A stretch of DNA of 45,331 nucleotides, from positions 1 to 45,331 of the forward strand of contig JACZKQ010000153.1 of the NCBI GenBank assembly GCA_014859965.1, in the 5' to 3' direction. The notes beneath the pieces were generated by a model that ran no database searches, was not told where the DNA came from, and was given only the letters and a program-made list of their open reading frames with translations. The position numbers were made by a program, and so were the translations under genes. Shown here piece by piece: positions 15,425 to 24,213 of the stretch. The stretch's first letter is position 1; each line of letters opens with the position of its first letter. This DNA comes from Phycisphaerae bacterium (GTDB lineage Bacteria > Planctomycetota > Phycisphaerae > Sedimentisphaerales > Anaerohalosphaeraceae).

Positions 15425-16453
15425 TCAGTCCGCCCGCGTGCTCTCCAGCCAATGCCTTGAAAGAACGGCTACGTCTGCCATGTCCACCCGGCAATCGGCA
15501 TTGAGATCGCCCGGCTGATCCGCAGCGCACGGGTTGTTCTCGTCATCGTTAACCAGGAAAGAATCTCCATACGACACGGCCTCGCCGTAACCGATTCCAT
15601 ACGGATCGGGCATTTGACCTACGCGATAATAGTCCGGGCTTTCCGGCTGGGCGCCTCCGTGCGGCGTATATATATTGTCGTTCCGTTTGCCGACGTCCGC
15701 GCGAAGCACAAACGATACGTGCCCGTCGGCAAACATAATATTCTGTCCGTTTCGCCAGTGCGCCTTGGAATTGCCCACCTGCAACTGCCAGTCGCGGTCG
15801 CCGCGTGCGTCGTCGTCGTAGACAATGTAGCCGACGCGGTCCTTCCACGCGGCGTCCGACGGGGCGCCCTTTCGGATCGCCGAGTCGTACCAGGGGCTCC
15901 TGTCGGCCATTACCGCAATTTGCCATGAAGACATGCCACCGGCCTGGGGCGCATAGCGACTGTACGGCATCTGGTACGCATAGCTGACACAATTTCGAGG
16001 GCCGGTGTTCTTGTAGTCGATGGAGCCGAAATCCCACAATTCCCGGAGGTCTGCCGCGTTGGGATTGGCGCCGTCAAAAGCCCGCTGCCCGGAAGCCGGG
16101 CAAACAAACGATGCCGGGTTTGCGTCGGCTTGGCGGACCAGCAGGTACAGGCTCGCCCCCACCGTGAGTTCGGAACCCTGCCACGGCCAGACCTTCAGCG
16201 GATCGTCCCAGCCGGGAGTTGTCCGGGTCCAGTGGCTCGGCTGCCGGCCTGATTGCCGGGCAAAGTCGTCATGGTTGTCGTTCGCATAGATGCACTGGGC
16301 CATCGCCAGCGCTCTGAGATTGCTCGCACAGGCAATCCGCCGCTCACATTCCTGGAGCAAATCGTCGGCCGCCAATGTAACCACGGCCGCCATCAGCACG
16401 CAACCCGCAATGACAATCGCGTCCGCACGACTGAGTCTACCTGCGGTACTCAT
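15425..16453 (-). CDS. pseudopilin-like protein with C-terminal dockerin-like segment (paralogue 2)
   Basis: A 342-residue paralogue of the downstream gene. Shared landmarks in the same order are NLRALAMAQCIYANDNHDDF, LTVGASLYLLVRQAD, FVCPASGQRAFDGANPN, LWDFGSIDYKNTGPRNCVSYAY, VMADRSPWYDSA, NIMFADGHVSF, YGIGYGEAVSY-type glycine-rich segment, and GDLNADCRVDMADVAVLSRHWLES at the end. The N-terminus has one membrane helix (AIVIAGCVLMAAVVTLAA) without a clear GFxxxE signal. It probably sits at the cell surface or periplasm. The two proteins may form a heteromeric surface structure, but nothing in the sequence shows this. Confidence 0.8.
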   Translation of the reverse strand: MSTAGRLSRADAIVIAGCVLMAAVVTLAADDLLQECERRIACASNLRALAMAQCIYANDNHDDFARQSGRQPSHWTRTTPGWDDPLKVWPWQGSELTVGASLYLLVRQADANPASFVCPASGQRAFDGANPNAADLRELWDFGSIDYKNTGPRNCVSYAYQMPYSRYAPQAGGMSSWQIAVMADRSPWYDSAIRKGAPSDAAWKDRVGYIVYDDDARGDRDWQLQVGNSKAHWRNGQNIMFADGHVSFVLRADVGKRNDNIYTPHGGAQPESPDYYRVGQMPDPYGIGYGEAVSYGDSFLVNDDENNPCAADQPGDLNADCRVDMADVAVLSRHWLESTRAD

Positions 16454-16565
16454 TTCGCCCTCCTTACCAAAATTTCCACAACGTCAGCACAACTTTGCCG
16501 CCGACGGCGAGTGGCCGCCGCGAGGACGTATAGTATCAGTGCAAACGTATTCTCCTCATAACTCG

Positions 16566-16614
16566 CTGGGCAGCCGGCGCCGCCAGGACCGAGCAAAACC
16601 GGTCGGGGCCCCAG
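16566..16614 (+). repeat. dispersed intergenic repeat, type 1, copy A
   Basis: A 49-base element that matches 45171-45219 at 48 of 49 positions. It begins CTGGG and ends CCCAG, contains the palindromes GGCGCC, ACCGGT and GGGGCCCC, and carries GAGCAAAACCGGT, the reverse complement of the core of the type 2 repeat located 54 bases further on. It looks REP-like. Confidence 0.8.
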
Positions 16615-16649
16615 ATGCCAAAATCCCCCCCCGGCGAACAAATGCTCCT

Positions 16650-16730
16650 GATTTTGGCCTCTGCCCAACCGGTTTTGCTCTCCATTGTCGCCGCATGTTG
16701 GGTTTAAGATGCGGACATCCGGAGAATGCG
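16650..16730 (+). repeat. dispersed intergenic repeat, type 2, copy B
   Basis: This is the second copy of the 81-base element also at 5259-5339. Its ACCGGTTTTGCTC core pairs with GAGCAAAACCGGT of the type 1 element just upstream, so the two together could fold into a stem of 16 out of 17 base pairs with a loop of about 60 bases. Confidence 0.8.
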
Positions 16731-16814
16731 TTTGCCTGCGTATAGTAAACCTTGTGTCTACGAAAATCCAGTACATTGCCGAACTTTTTTGATTGAACTC
16801 AGAAGTGGACAGTC

Positions 16815-17720
16815 TCACTGCGGCGGCGGGGTGATCATTTCGTGGCACAGGTTGGCTATGGAGATGTAGACCTCGGCACTCAGTTCCTCCGGCCGGCGGT
16901 GCGGCTCGGCGCATGCCCGGTCGAAGATGTCCGCCCAGTGGTGCACGTCCGCCAGCCGCCCTTCCGCGAACTTCACGCACGCCTTGAGCATCTTCCGCCG
17001 GTGGCCCATGAACAGCGACACCACCTCCTTGAGCAGCGCCATGTCCTTGATCTCGTCGGCCTTCTCCGGCAGCCTCTGATAGCCCACCATCGCCGAGTCC
17101 ACCTCCGGGCGCGGCCAGAACACGCTCGGCTTGAGCTTGCGGAGCATCTGCGCCTTGCCCGTCGCGGCCATCAGCACGCTCAGCATGCCGTAATCCGAAC
17201 CGCCGGGATCGGCCACCATCCGGTCGGCGACCTCCTTCTGGACGGTTACGTACATCGCATCGCACACGACCTGCCCCGCCCCTCCGGCGATCAAGTCCAC
17301 CATCACCGGCGCAGCGACGCTGTACGGCAGGTTCGCCACCAGCAGCAGCTTGCCTCCCAGTTCCGCCGTCGCCTCCTGCATCGCCGCCACGACCTCGCGG
17401 TTGAGCTGGTTTTTGCTCTCCAATACGTCCCCCTGGATCAGCGTCACATTGTACGCCTCCTCCAGTTGGGCCCGGGCAATCCGCGCAAGCACCGTGTCGT
17501 ATTCCACGGTGATGACGCGTCCGGCCGCTTCGCTGAGGGCCTCGGTGAAGGAGCCGGTTCCGCAGCCCACCTCCAGCACCACGTCGTTGGCGTGAATGTG
17601 CGCTGCGTCGACGAGCAGCCGCATCAGATTGAGGTCGATCAGGAAGTGCTGGCCCAGCCGCTTATTCGGCGCCACCCCCGCCGATGCGAGCAACCGTTCT
17701 ATCTGCTGTTTCGTCTGCAT
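16815..17720 (-). CDS. rsmA: 16S rRNA (adenine(1518/1519)-N6)-dimethyltransferase
   Basis: A 301-residue enzyme that dimethylates two adenines near the 3' end of 16S rRNA, using SAM. Motifs seen: PNKRLGQHFLID near residue 20, VLEVGCGTGSFTEAL near 50, VEYDT near 75, GDVLE near 100 and the catalytic NLPYSVAAPV near 130. The C-terminal domain has VQKEVADRM and KPSVFWPRPEVDSAMV. The ATG at 17720 was chosen; the in-frame codon at 17732 is TTG. The gene stands alone between intergenic gaps, divergent from the next gene. Its end has diverged from typical family members. Confidence 0.92.
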   Translation of the reverse strand: MQTKQQIERLLASAGVAPNKRLGQHFLIDLNLMRLLVDAAHIHANDVVLEVGCGTGSFTEALSEAAGRVITVEYDTVLARIARAQLEEAYNVTLIQGDVLESKNQLNREVVAAMQEATAELGGKLLLVANLPYSVAAPVMVDLIAGGAGQVVCDAMYVTVQKEVADRMVADPGGSDYGMLSVLMAATGKAQMLRKLKPSVFWPRPEVDSAMVGYQRLPEKADEIKDMALLKEVVSLFMGHRRKMLKACVKFAEGRLADVHHWADIFDRACAEPHRRPEELSAEVYISIANLCHEMITPPPQ

Positions 17721-17967
17721 AGTGTATCCCAAAACGCAACCATAAGCCCGTGTTGCGGCTGGTACAGCATACCCTCCGCAGGGCGATTATCAACCACAAA
17801 GACGAAATTTCGCATGGCTTCGAAAAGGCCGTATGGGCCGGAAAAACGTTGACCGTCGCGAAATTTGTGTAATACTTTGCCTTGGCGGACGTCTCCAAGA
17901 TGAGTGCGGCAGGCGGTGCACGCGTTGTGCCGCTGACGAGTATGGCATTAATGCAAAGAGGCTGACG

Positions 17968-19965
17968 ATGACCTGGGATATATGGCAAATCCTGTACTTC
18001 GCCGCATGGCTCTGCCTTGGGGTCCATTGTTTGCGGCGCAAGCGCTTCTTCCCCATCCTCGGTCCCGGCCTGTCCACAAAGCTGTTCTGGCTGGCGACCT
18101 TCTTATTCTTCAACCCCTTCCTGACGGTTCTCTACCTGGTCTTCGGCGTCATGCTGCCTGGCCTTGCGCCGGACAGGAAGCATCCTGTCGCCCGCCTCGT
18201 CTCCGTTCTGGCAGTCGTCATGGTCGCCGCAACGCTGGTCTTTTTTGAACTGCCCGCCCTCGGCAAACCGCGCGGGCCCGTCACTCTCGCACGCGGCGAA
18301 GAAAACACCGGCGATACGTCCGGCCTTGGCCTCAAAGCCAGTGCGGGCAAACTCGAGTCGAAAAACAACTACAGCACCACCACGTCCTCAATGCACTCGC
18401 AGAACGCCCGGCTTAACGTGACTTCCATTCTCATCCTGTGCCAGGACGACCATCCGCTGCTCGACCTGGCGGCACGCGCCCTGCAGGAGCAGCTCGCCGC
18501 GCTGCCCTATGTGCAGCGCGTCACTTATTATCCGCCCTCCGAAGCGGTCGAGATGCAGCAGGTCCTGCCGGACGCCTTCATTATGCTCGCCATGCCTCGC
18601 ATTGACGAAGGCAAATCACTCGTCGGCCGCAAACTCAACGCTACGATCACCTGCAGCGCCGGCCGAACGATCTATCCAGGCCATTCGTACACAAGCTATA
18701 TGAACGCACCGCCGGTGATCAACTTCGGCATTAAGAGCGTGTTGCAGCACGAGAGCAATTTTACCGGCATCGAAAGCCGCCAGTCGCGATATACACAGCA
18801 GGCCGAGAGCATCGCCGCCCAGATCGCAAAGGGCCTCACGGAACAGTTCGACAAATGGAAAGACGAGCACGGCCTCATGCCCGAACTGCCGGACTTCCTT
18901 TACGGTGTGTGTCGCGCCGGCGCCTGGGGACCGCAGGCGCCTTTTCTGCAGGGCGAGTTCGCACGCATGCTCGCGTCGGGGGCGGGCCTCCTGCTGAACA
19001 ATCACACCACCTGGATGTTCACCGATGACCGGCCCACTCTCGACGTCCTCAAGGACTGCCGCGATCAGCTTGCGGAACTCGGTTATCGCGGCGGCACGGA
19101 CCTCGACCGCGCGTCCGAACACCCCATCGAAAGCGTGACCCTGTCCAAGGGCGACGAACACATCACGATATTCCGACGGCGTCGCGGTGATCACGACGCC
19201 GGCTCTGCGGCTTCCGGGCCGGCAGACGCCATGCCCATGGTCGCTAATTACCAGTCGCTGTTCACCGAAGAACAGATGCACGCAGCCATGGACCGCCTCC
19301 TCGATTCCGACGTCGACCTCGAAACCGTAATGATCTTCGAACGGTCGATCCGCAGCGACGAACAGAAGCAGAAACTCCTGTCGCGGATCGAACAAAGTCC
19401 GGTGCAATCCATGCGCGGATGGCTCACGCTGGCGGGTTTCTATGCCGATGCAAAGCAGGCTGACAAAGCCGCCGCCGCCTTCATGCGGGCCCGGGCGATG
19501 TCTTATGCGGAAAAGCAGCACAATCCCGAGCCGGGCCGCTTCAAGGAGATTGCAAAGAAACTGGGCGATGAATCTCTCGCCAAAGCCGATGTCGACATGA
19601 AGTGCTTCACCGAGGCCGGCTTTATCAACATGACAGACACGGCCGAGCCGGTTGTCATTGAAAAGGGGCTCAATGAACCGGCCGCCTTTTGCGTCGTCGA
19701 CGACAACGGCGGCATCAGCACCGCTGTGATCAGAATACGGCCGGCCGCGACGCCTGCAAAGGCCCCCGACCAGTCGCCGCAATATGAAATCATGCAGGTC
19801 GTTAAGACCAGGGATTCCACGGCCGTCGGCACATCCGGCTATTATATCGGCAGCACAGCGCTCCACATCCAGGAGTTCGGTGCCCTCAACGTGAAAATAG
19901 AAACGCTCGCCGACCGGCGGTTCCGCTTCGAGGTTCAGGCCGCGCGAGGCAACCCAACGCGATAA
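17968..19965 (+). CDS. large membrane-anchored protein of unknown function
   Basis: A 665-residue protein I do not recognise. Three hydrophobic segments lie in the first 100 residues (IWQILYFAAWLCLGVHCL, LFWLATFLFFNPFLTVLYLVFGVM, LVSVLAVVMVAATLVFFEL). A low-complexity Ser/Thr/Asn stretch follows (residues 120-140), then a large soluble part starting LNVTSILILCQDDHPLLDLAARAL. Near residue 525 there is a TPR-like helix (WLTLAGFYADAKQADKAAAAFMRA). The start at 17968 follows AAGAGG; an in-frame ATG at 17833 gives a Cys/Arg-rich extension that looks non-coding. A small membrane protein follows 25 bases later, so they may work together. Confidence 0.75.
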   Translation: MTWDIWQILYFAAWLCLGVHCLRRKRFFPILGPGLSTKLFWLATFLFFNPFLTVLYLVFGVMLPGLAPDRKHPVARLVSVLAVVMVAATLVFFELPALGKPRGPVTLARGEENTGDTSGLGLKASAGKLESKNNYSTTTSSMHSQNARLNVTSILILCQDDHPLLDLAARALQEQLAALPYVQRVTYYPPSEAVEMQQVLPDAFIMLAMPRIDEGKSLVGRKLNATITCSAGRTIYPGHSYTSYMNAPPVINFGIKSVLQHESNFTGIESRQSRYTQQAESIAAQIAKGLTEQFDKWKDEHGLMPELPDFLYGVCRAGAWGPQAPFLQGEFARMLASGAGLLLNNHTTWMFTDDRPTLDVLKDCRDQLAELGYRGGTDLDRASEHPIESVTLSKGDEHITIFRRRRGDHDAGSAASGPADAMPMVANYQSLFTEEQMHAAMDRLLDSDVDLETVMIFERSIRSDEQKQKLLSRIEQSPVQSMRGWLTLAGFYADAKQADKAAAAFMRARAMSYAEKQHNPEPGRFKEIAKKLGDESLAKADVDMKCFTEAGFINMTDTAEPVVIEKGLNEPAAFCVVDDNGGISTAVIRIRPAATPAKAPDQSPQYEIMQVVKTRDSTAVGTSGYYIGSTALHIQEFGALNVKIETLADRRFRFEVQAARGNPTR

Positions 19966-19990
19966 ACCAGAAGCGTAAAAGGAGAAAACC

Positions 19991-20299
19991 ATGCAAGGCG
20001 ACATCGTAAAAGCGGCCAAGTGGTTCGGCCTCAGCATCGTTGTGTCCACGCTCATCTTCGTCATCGGCCTGGGCGTCATCGTCAACAAGAACACCCGCCA
20101 GCTCGGAAGCGACCTGCGAACTGCCGGATCCAATGCCAAACCCTGGAATATCTCCATTCCGAACAACCTTACACTTCGGCACAGCACCTCCGGCCCCATT
20201 CAGCTCGACCTGGCGCCCAATAACAAAGCCATCCAACTGGCCCCCCTCAAAATCGAACTCGAAACCCCCGAACCAACGCTCCAAGAAAAGCGGCCGTAG
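19991..20299 (+). CDS. small single-pass membrane protein
   Basis: A 102-residue protein with a strong ribosome site (AAAAGGAGAAAACC before the ATG). One membrane helix (FGLSIVVSTLIFVIGLGVIV, about residues 12-31) is followed by a beta-type soluble part ending in a Pro/Glu-rich tail. I recognise no family. It lies 25 bases after the large membrane protein and is probably in its operon. Confidence 0.7.
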   Translation: MQGDIVKAAKWFGLSIVVSTLIFVIGLGVIVNKNTRQLGSDLRTAGSNAKPWNISIPNNLTLRHSTSGPIQLDLAPNNKAIQLAPLKIELETPEPTLQEKRP

Positions 20300-20419
20300 C
20301 CGCAGGGCGGCGTTTACCCCACCGCACGTTTCACTTTTGCCGCCGCCGGCAAGCAGAAAGGGCGAGGTTCTGCCCCACCGCCGCCCCGGCCGAAGCAACC
20401 CGTGCAATCAAAAGCCTAA

Positions 20420-23400
20420 TCAGTTGCCGGCCACACAATCCGGCAGTTCCAAAACACCCTGCCCCAACGCCGCCCGAAAATCCATCTCGAACGAAAGTGC
20501 CGGCCCCTCCTGCCCGCTGCGATGACCCCTCAGTCGATAGTCGAACCCCGGCACAATCGGTACGCCTCCGTAATACCCCTGAGCATCGCTTCGCGCCGGC
20601 GGCCCCGTGATCAGATTGCCGTTGACCACATAATCGAAATTGAAGTGTACCTTCCCCACGCCGGTGCCCTGCATATCCACAATCCGCCCCTGCGGCACAC
20701 AGCCCTGCGTCATATGCAGCACCAGTTCCTCCCCCGCATGCGCCCGTGCCTGCATCGCCGCAACGCGATCCTTCCCGCCGCGATTCGTCCAGATGCACAG
20801 AAAATGATCGATTTGAGGGTCCGTGCCGAACTCGCGAAGCCATGGCACGTCCGCACGACCGTTTTCATCCGTTCGCGAAGTGCCCGTACGATGCCACTTT
20901 TCACGGAAGTAGTAATGATATACGTACTGGTCGGGCGCCGGCCGCCCCTGCTCGTCCAGAACGGTCACCATGACGTAACTCGGCTCCTGCTTTAATTCGA
21001 ACGCCTGCCGGTATTGACTGTCCCCGAAGTACAGGTTCAGCTTGCGCCCGAGTTTATTGTCCGCGTAGCCTTCTGCGCCGATCGAATCCACCACCACGTC
21101 TTTCGAATTGTACCCGACGCCGAAATACGCCTTGCCGGCCGCGTTTGTCTTGCCCTTAAACCGCCCTTTACCCTCGTTGAAGCTCAACCGGATATCCGCA
21201 TCGGCCACCGGTTTTCCGGTCTCCCGGTCCGTCACCCCGATCTCTAACATTCTGTAACGGTCCTTCGCCACCTCTCCCGTCTGCGGAATCCAGCGCCCGT
21301 CGTCCGTCAGGACCTCCGGCCAGTAAGGCAGGCCCTGCCCCCGATGCGCCAGCAGTTTCTGTGAAGGCTTCAGGGCCGCCGACACGCGGTGCACGTTGTT
21401 TAGTTCCGTCTGGAAGTTCCCCTTGTACTGCTGATAGTAGTCGTCCTTGTCCCATATCCGCAGCGCATACTCGCCTGCCTCCAAAAACATCCACAGCTTG
21501 CCTTCCGCGTCAGGCGGGTGCACAATAAAAGATGGCCCGTCCTTCGACTCGACCCGGACTTCCAGGTTCCGCGAAGTCACCGCCTCCTCCGTTCCCGCCT
21601 CGACGATGCGAAGCTCAACGGCTGCGCTCGGCGCCGGTTTGGACCCCAGATGCTCCGGAGCGATCTCCTTGTCGAAAAGAATCATCCGAACATTCTCCGC
21701 CGGCGCCGCCGTGCGTCTTGTGCAGGTTTTGTTGTACTTGGCCCATAACTCCACCGGACCGCTGCTGAGATCGCAGAACTCGAAGCGCCCGTCCTCACCC
21801 GTCCTCACGTAAACCTCGTCAATGCCCTGCGCCGGAGCATGCAGACGCACCTGGGCCTTCTGCACCGGCCGACCCAGATAATCCGTCACGATCCCCGCCA
21901 CCCGGTGAACAGGCGAACTCACCACAAAATCCCCGGCGTCCACCGCTTCCTTGCCGCGATAACTCACTTCCTCGATGGCATCGACGCCCGGACCCACGTG
22001 AGCGGTCAGATGCTTCATAAAAACCCCGCCGTCGGAATTCAGCGCGGCGATGACGTATTTCTCGCCATCACAAAGCCGCACGCTGAACCGGCCTTGGGCA
22101 TCGGTCGTGCATTCCTCGCACACATAGAGCGGATTGGAAACGCGATCATCCAACAGGTCGACCCGCACCGAGGCGTGCGCGATCGGCTGCCGGTCTTCAT
22201 TTAAAACCCGCCCCGTCACTACGCAGGCGGGCTTCAGCACAAGTTCCGCCTCGCCCGATGGTGCGTTCATAAGAAAATGATGCGTGAACCTGCGAATCGC
22301 CTTCAGTTTTCTGTCCGCCGTCTCCGCCACGAGAACCGCCGGTATCGGCAGCCATGCGCCGTCGGTGCTGCGCTGCGCCTCGAGCCGATCCATCACCGCC
22401 GCACTCAACGGTATCGGCGGCATCCAGTCCGCGCCCTGCTGCTGCCTTCTATCCAGCACCGGCTGCACGTTCTTGCGGCACCTCTCCAGCGATGCTGCAA
22501 TCTCGTACCGCCCTGTTGCATCCGTGACGGCCTCGCTCTCCGGATCCGACAAAAGCCGCACCCGCGCATCCTTCAACGGCTCGCCGGCTGCATTCACACA
22601 CCGCCCCCGCAGAATGCCCGCGCCCTGCGGCGCCTTGATTTCCGCCGCGGCGGCGGCCGCCAGACGCACTACCGGATACGACGCCGAAGGGACCGTCAGA
22701 ACCGTCTTCGGCTGGGCCAGTTGATACTCTTTGCCGCAACCAACCTCATACGACCCCGGCGGAACGTTGAAATGAAACCGCCCGTCCGAATCCCCTGTGC
22801 TTTGTGCGTTCAGGAAAAAGAGGAAACCCTCTTCTCCCTCTTTGTACTGCCGCTTCAATGTCACAACGGCCCCGGCCGCCGGCGCCTTGCCTTCTCCGAG
22901 CATGCCCTTCAGTTCTAACGCTTCACCCGCAAAGACCGGCACCTCGACAGTACGCGTCTGGCCCTCCGGCAAATCGATTTTCATCTTTTTGCTGAACAAA
23001 CCCCGCTCTGCGCATTCCAAATTGTGATGAAACAGGGTGTACTGCCCCGGTACAAGGTGCTCGAATGCAAACTTGCCCTCTGCATCCGTCAGCGACGACC
23101 GGTTATCCCGTGCCCCCAAAGTCGGCGGCACGGTGACCGACTTGTCAGCGTAGCTGACTGTGTACAACCGGGTCTTCTCACCCTGATTTCGTATAATTGA
23201 GACCATTTCTCCTGGCAGGGGCACCCCCGTATCCGATCGTCGGAGAACCCCCTCCAGAGAGGCTTCCTTGTACAGTACCAGCCTGATGTCTTCGCGCCCC
23301 GGCCGGAGCGAACGCTCAAGAGGCTTGTCCGTCCGAAACGTATACGTCCATGCGTAACCTTCTTTGATCGCGCACAATTCCGCCTTGAGGCTCAGCGGCA

Positions 23401-23932
23401 AGTCCCCGATGCGGAATGTCCCCTCGGCGTCCGTGACACAACAAAGTTCAGGTGGCCCCCCGGCCGTAGTAGACCTGCCCTGGCGACGGTCGTATTCTAT
23501 GATCGCATAGACCGTCGCGCCCTCTACCGGCCGATCGCCCGCATCGACCACTCTGCCCGCAAGTGCCGCAGAGCCCTTCTCCAAGACCAACACCGGAAGC
23601 TCTGTGGTAGTCGTCCGAAACGATGTCCACCCGATGGAATAACCCTCCAGCACTGCAATTGCCACATGGCTTACCATGCCGCGCAGCTTCTCGCGGCGAC
23701 GTGAAAATGCAAATGCTCCGTTCTCGTCGGTCTCCAGGCTGCCGACGAACACCGTGGCGTAAGGAAGCGCCGTCACGGTCGGAACGTCGTAGATGTCCAC
23801 CCGAGCACCCTGCAAGCGCACCCCCGCCGTATCCATCACCCGTCCGTAATACCCGACCTCATCCGGGCCCACCTCCTGGCTGTAACCTGCGGCTGCGAAT
23901 GTAAGAACCATTGCAATGAAAAGCCGTTTCAT
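20420..23932 (-). CDS. secreted multi-domain protein with Cna-B/CarboxypepD-regulatory-like repeats
   Basis: A 1170-residue protein. The chosen ATG at 23932 gives the signal peptide MKRLFIAMVLTFAAAGYS; the longer reading from 24007 puts 25 Arg/Gly-rich residues in front. At least seven beta-sandwich units follow, each opening with a segment such as VMDTAGVRLQGARVDIYD, LAGRVVDAGDRPVEGATVYA, LRGRCVNAAGEPLKDARVRL, VTGRVLNEDRQPIAHASVRV, VAGIVTDYLGRPVQKAQVRL and PQGRIVDMQGTGVGKVHF. These match the regulatory-like or Cna-B folds found in surface proteins. No enzyme motif is visible. A role in the cell envelope or in adhesion is inference. Confidence 0.8.
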   Translation of the reverse strand: MKRLFIAMVLTFAAAGYSQEVGPDEVGYYGRVMDTAGVRLQGARVDIYDVPTVTALPYATVFVGSLETDENGAFAFSRRREKLRGMVSHVAIAVLEGYSIGWTSFRTTTTELPVLVLEKGSAALAGRVVDAGDRPVEGATVYAIIEYDRRQGRSTTAGGPPELCCVTDAEGTFRIGDLPLSLKAELCAIKEGYAWTYTFRTDKPLERSLRPGREDIRLVLYKEASLEGVLRRSDTGVPLPGEMVSIIRNQGEKTRLYTVSYADKSVTVPPTLGARDNRSSLTDAEGKFAFEHLVPGQYTLFHHNLECAERGLFSKKMKIDLPEGQTRTVEVPVFAGEALELKGMLGEGKAPAAGAVVTLKRQYKEGEEGFLFFLNAQSTGDSDGRFHFNVPPGSYEVGCGKEYQLAQPKTVLTVPSASYPVVRLAAAAAAEIKAPQGAGILRGRCVNAAGEPLKDARVRLLSDPESEAVTDATGRYEIAASLERCRKNVQPVLDRRQQQGADWMPPIPLSAAVMDRLEAQRSTDGAWLPIPAVLVAETADRKLKAIRRFTHHFLMNAPSGEAELVLKPACVVTGRVLNEDRQPIAHASVRVDLLDDRVSNPLYVCEECTTDAQGRFSVRLCDGEKYVIAALNSDGGVFMKHLTAHVGPGVDAIEEVSYRGKEAVDAGDFVVSSPVHRVAGIVTDYLGRPVQKAQVRLHAPAQGIDEVYVRTGEDGRFEFCDLSSGPVELWAKYNKTCTRRTAAPAENVRMILFDKEIAPEHLGSKPAPSAAVELRIVEAGTEEAVTSRNLEVRVESKDGPSFIVHPPDAEGKLWMFLEAGEYALRIWDKDDYYQQYKGNFQTELNNVHRVSAALKPSQKLLAHRGQGLPYWPEVLTDDGRWIPQTGEVAKDRYRMLEIGVTDRETGKPVADADIRLSFNEGKGRFKGKTNAAGKAYFGVGYNSKDVVVDSIGAEGYADNKLGRKLNLYFGDSQYRQAFELKQEPSYVMVTVLDEQGRPAPDQYVYHYYFREKWHRTGTSRTDENGRADVPWLREFGTDPQIDHFLCIWTNRGGKDRVAAMQARAHAGEELVLHMTQGCVPQGRIVDMQGTGVGKVHFNFDYVVNGNLITGPPARSDAQGYYGGVPIVPGFDYRLRGHRSGQEGPALSFEMDFRAALGQGVLELPDCVAGN

Positions 23933-24213
23933 ACGCGTTGACCTCCAACCATGCCGTCTTTCTCCAACCTCGTGTCCCCAAACAACGAACCGTAGTCCGC
24001 GGCACACTCATCGCCTTTCAGGGTCCGACCGCAAGCGTCATAGACCACGGTCGGATTACGATAAGCACACCGCGCATCTCCCGCAAACAAAACCGGCGAC
24101 CCGAAAACCGACAGGTTGCCGCGGGAATTCTCACGTGCGACAGTTTGTTGCAGATATTGTACCAGAACGGCGGAAGGTTTTCAAATGCGCCGGCGCGGCG
24201 GCAGGCGGTCGTC

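Larger units (their letters stand above)
16454..16814. other. 361-base gap holding two repeat elements
   Basis: Between the start of pseudopilin paralogue 2 and the end of rsmA no coding ORF is convincing. The stretch contains the type 1 repeat (16566-16614), a 35-base spacer and the type 2 repeat (16650-16730). The promoter of the pseudopilin pair should lie in the first 100 bases, but I see no good match to sigma-70 boxes. Confidence 0.6.
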
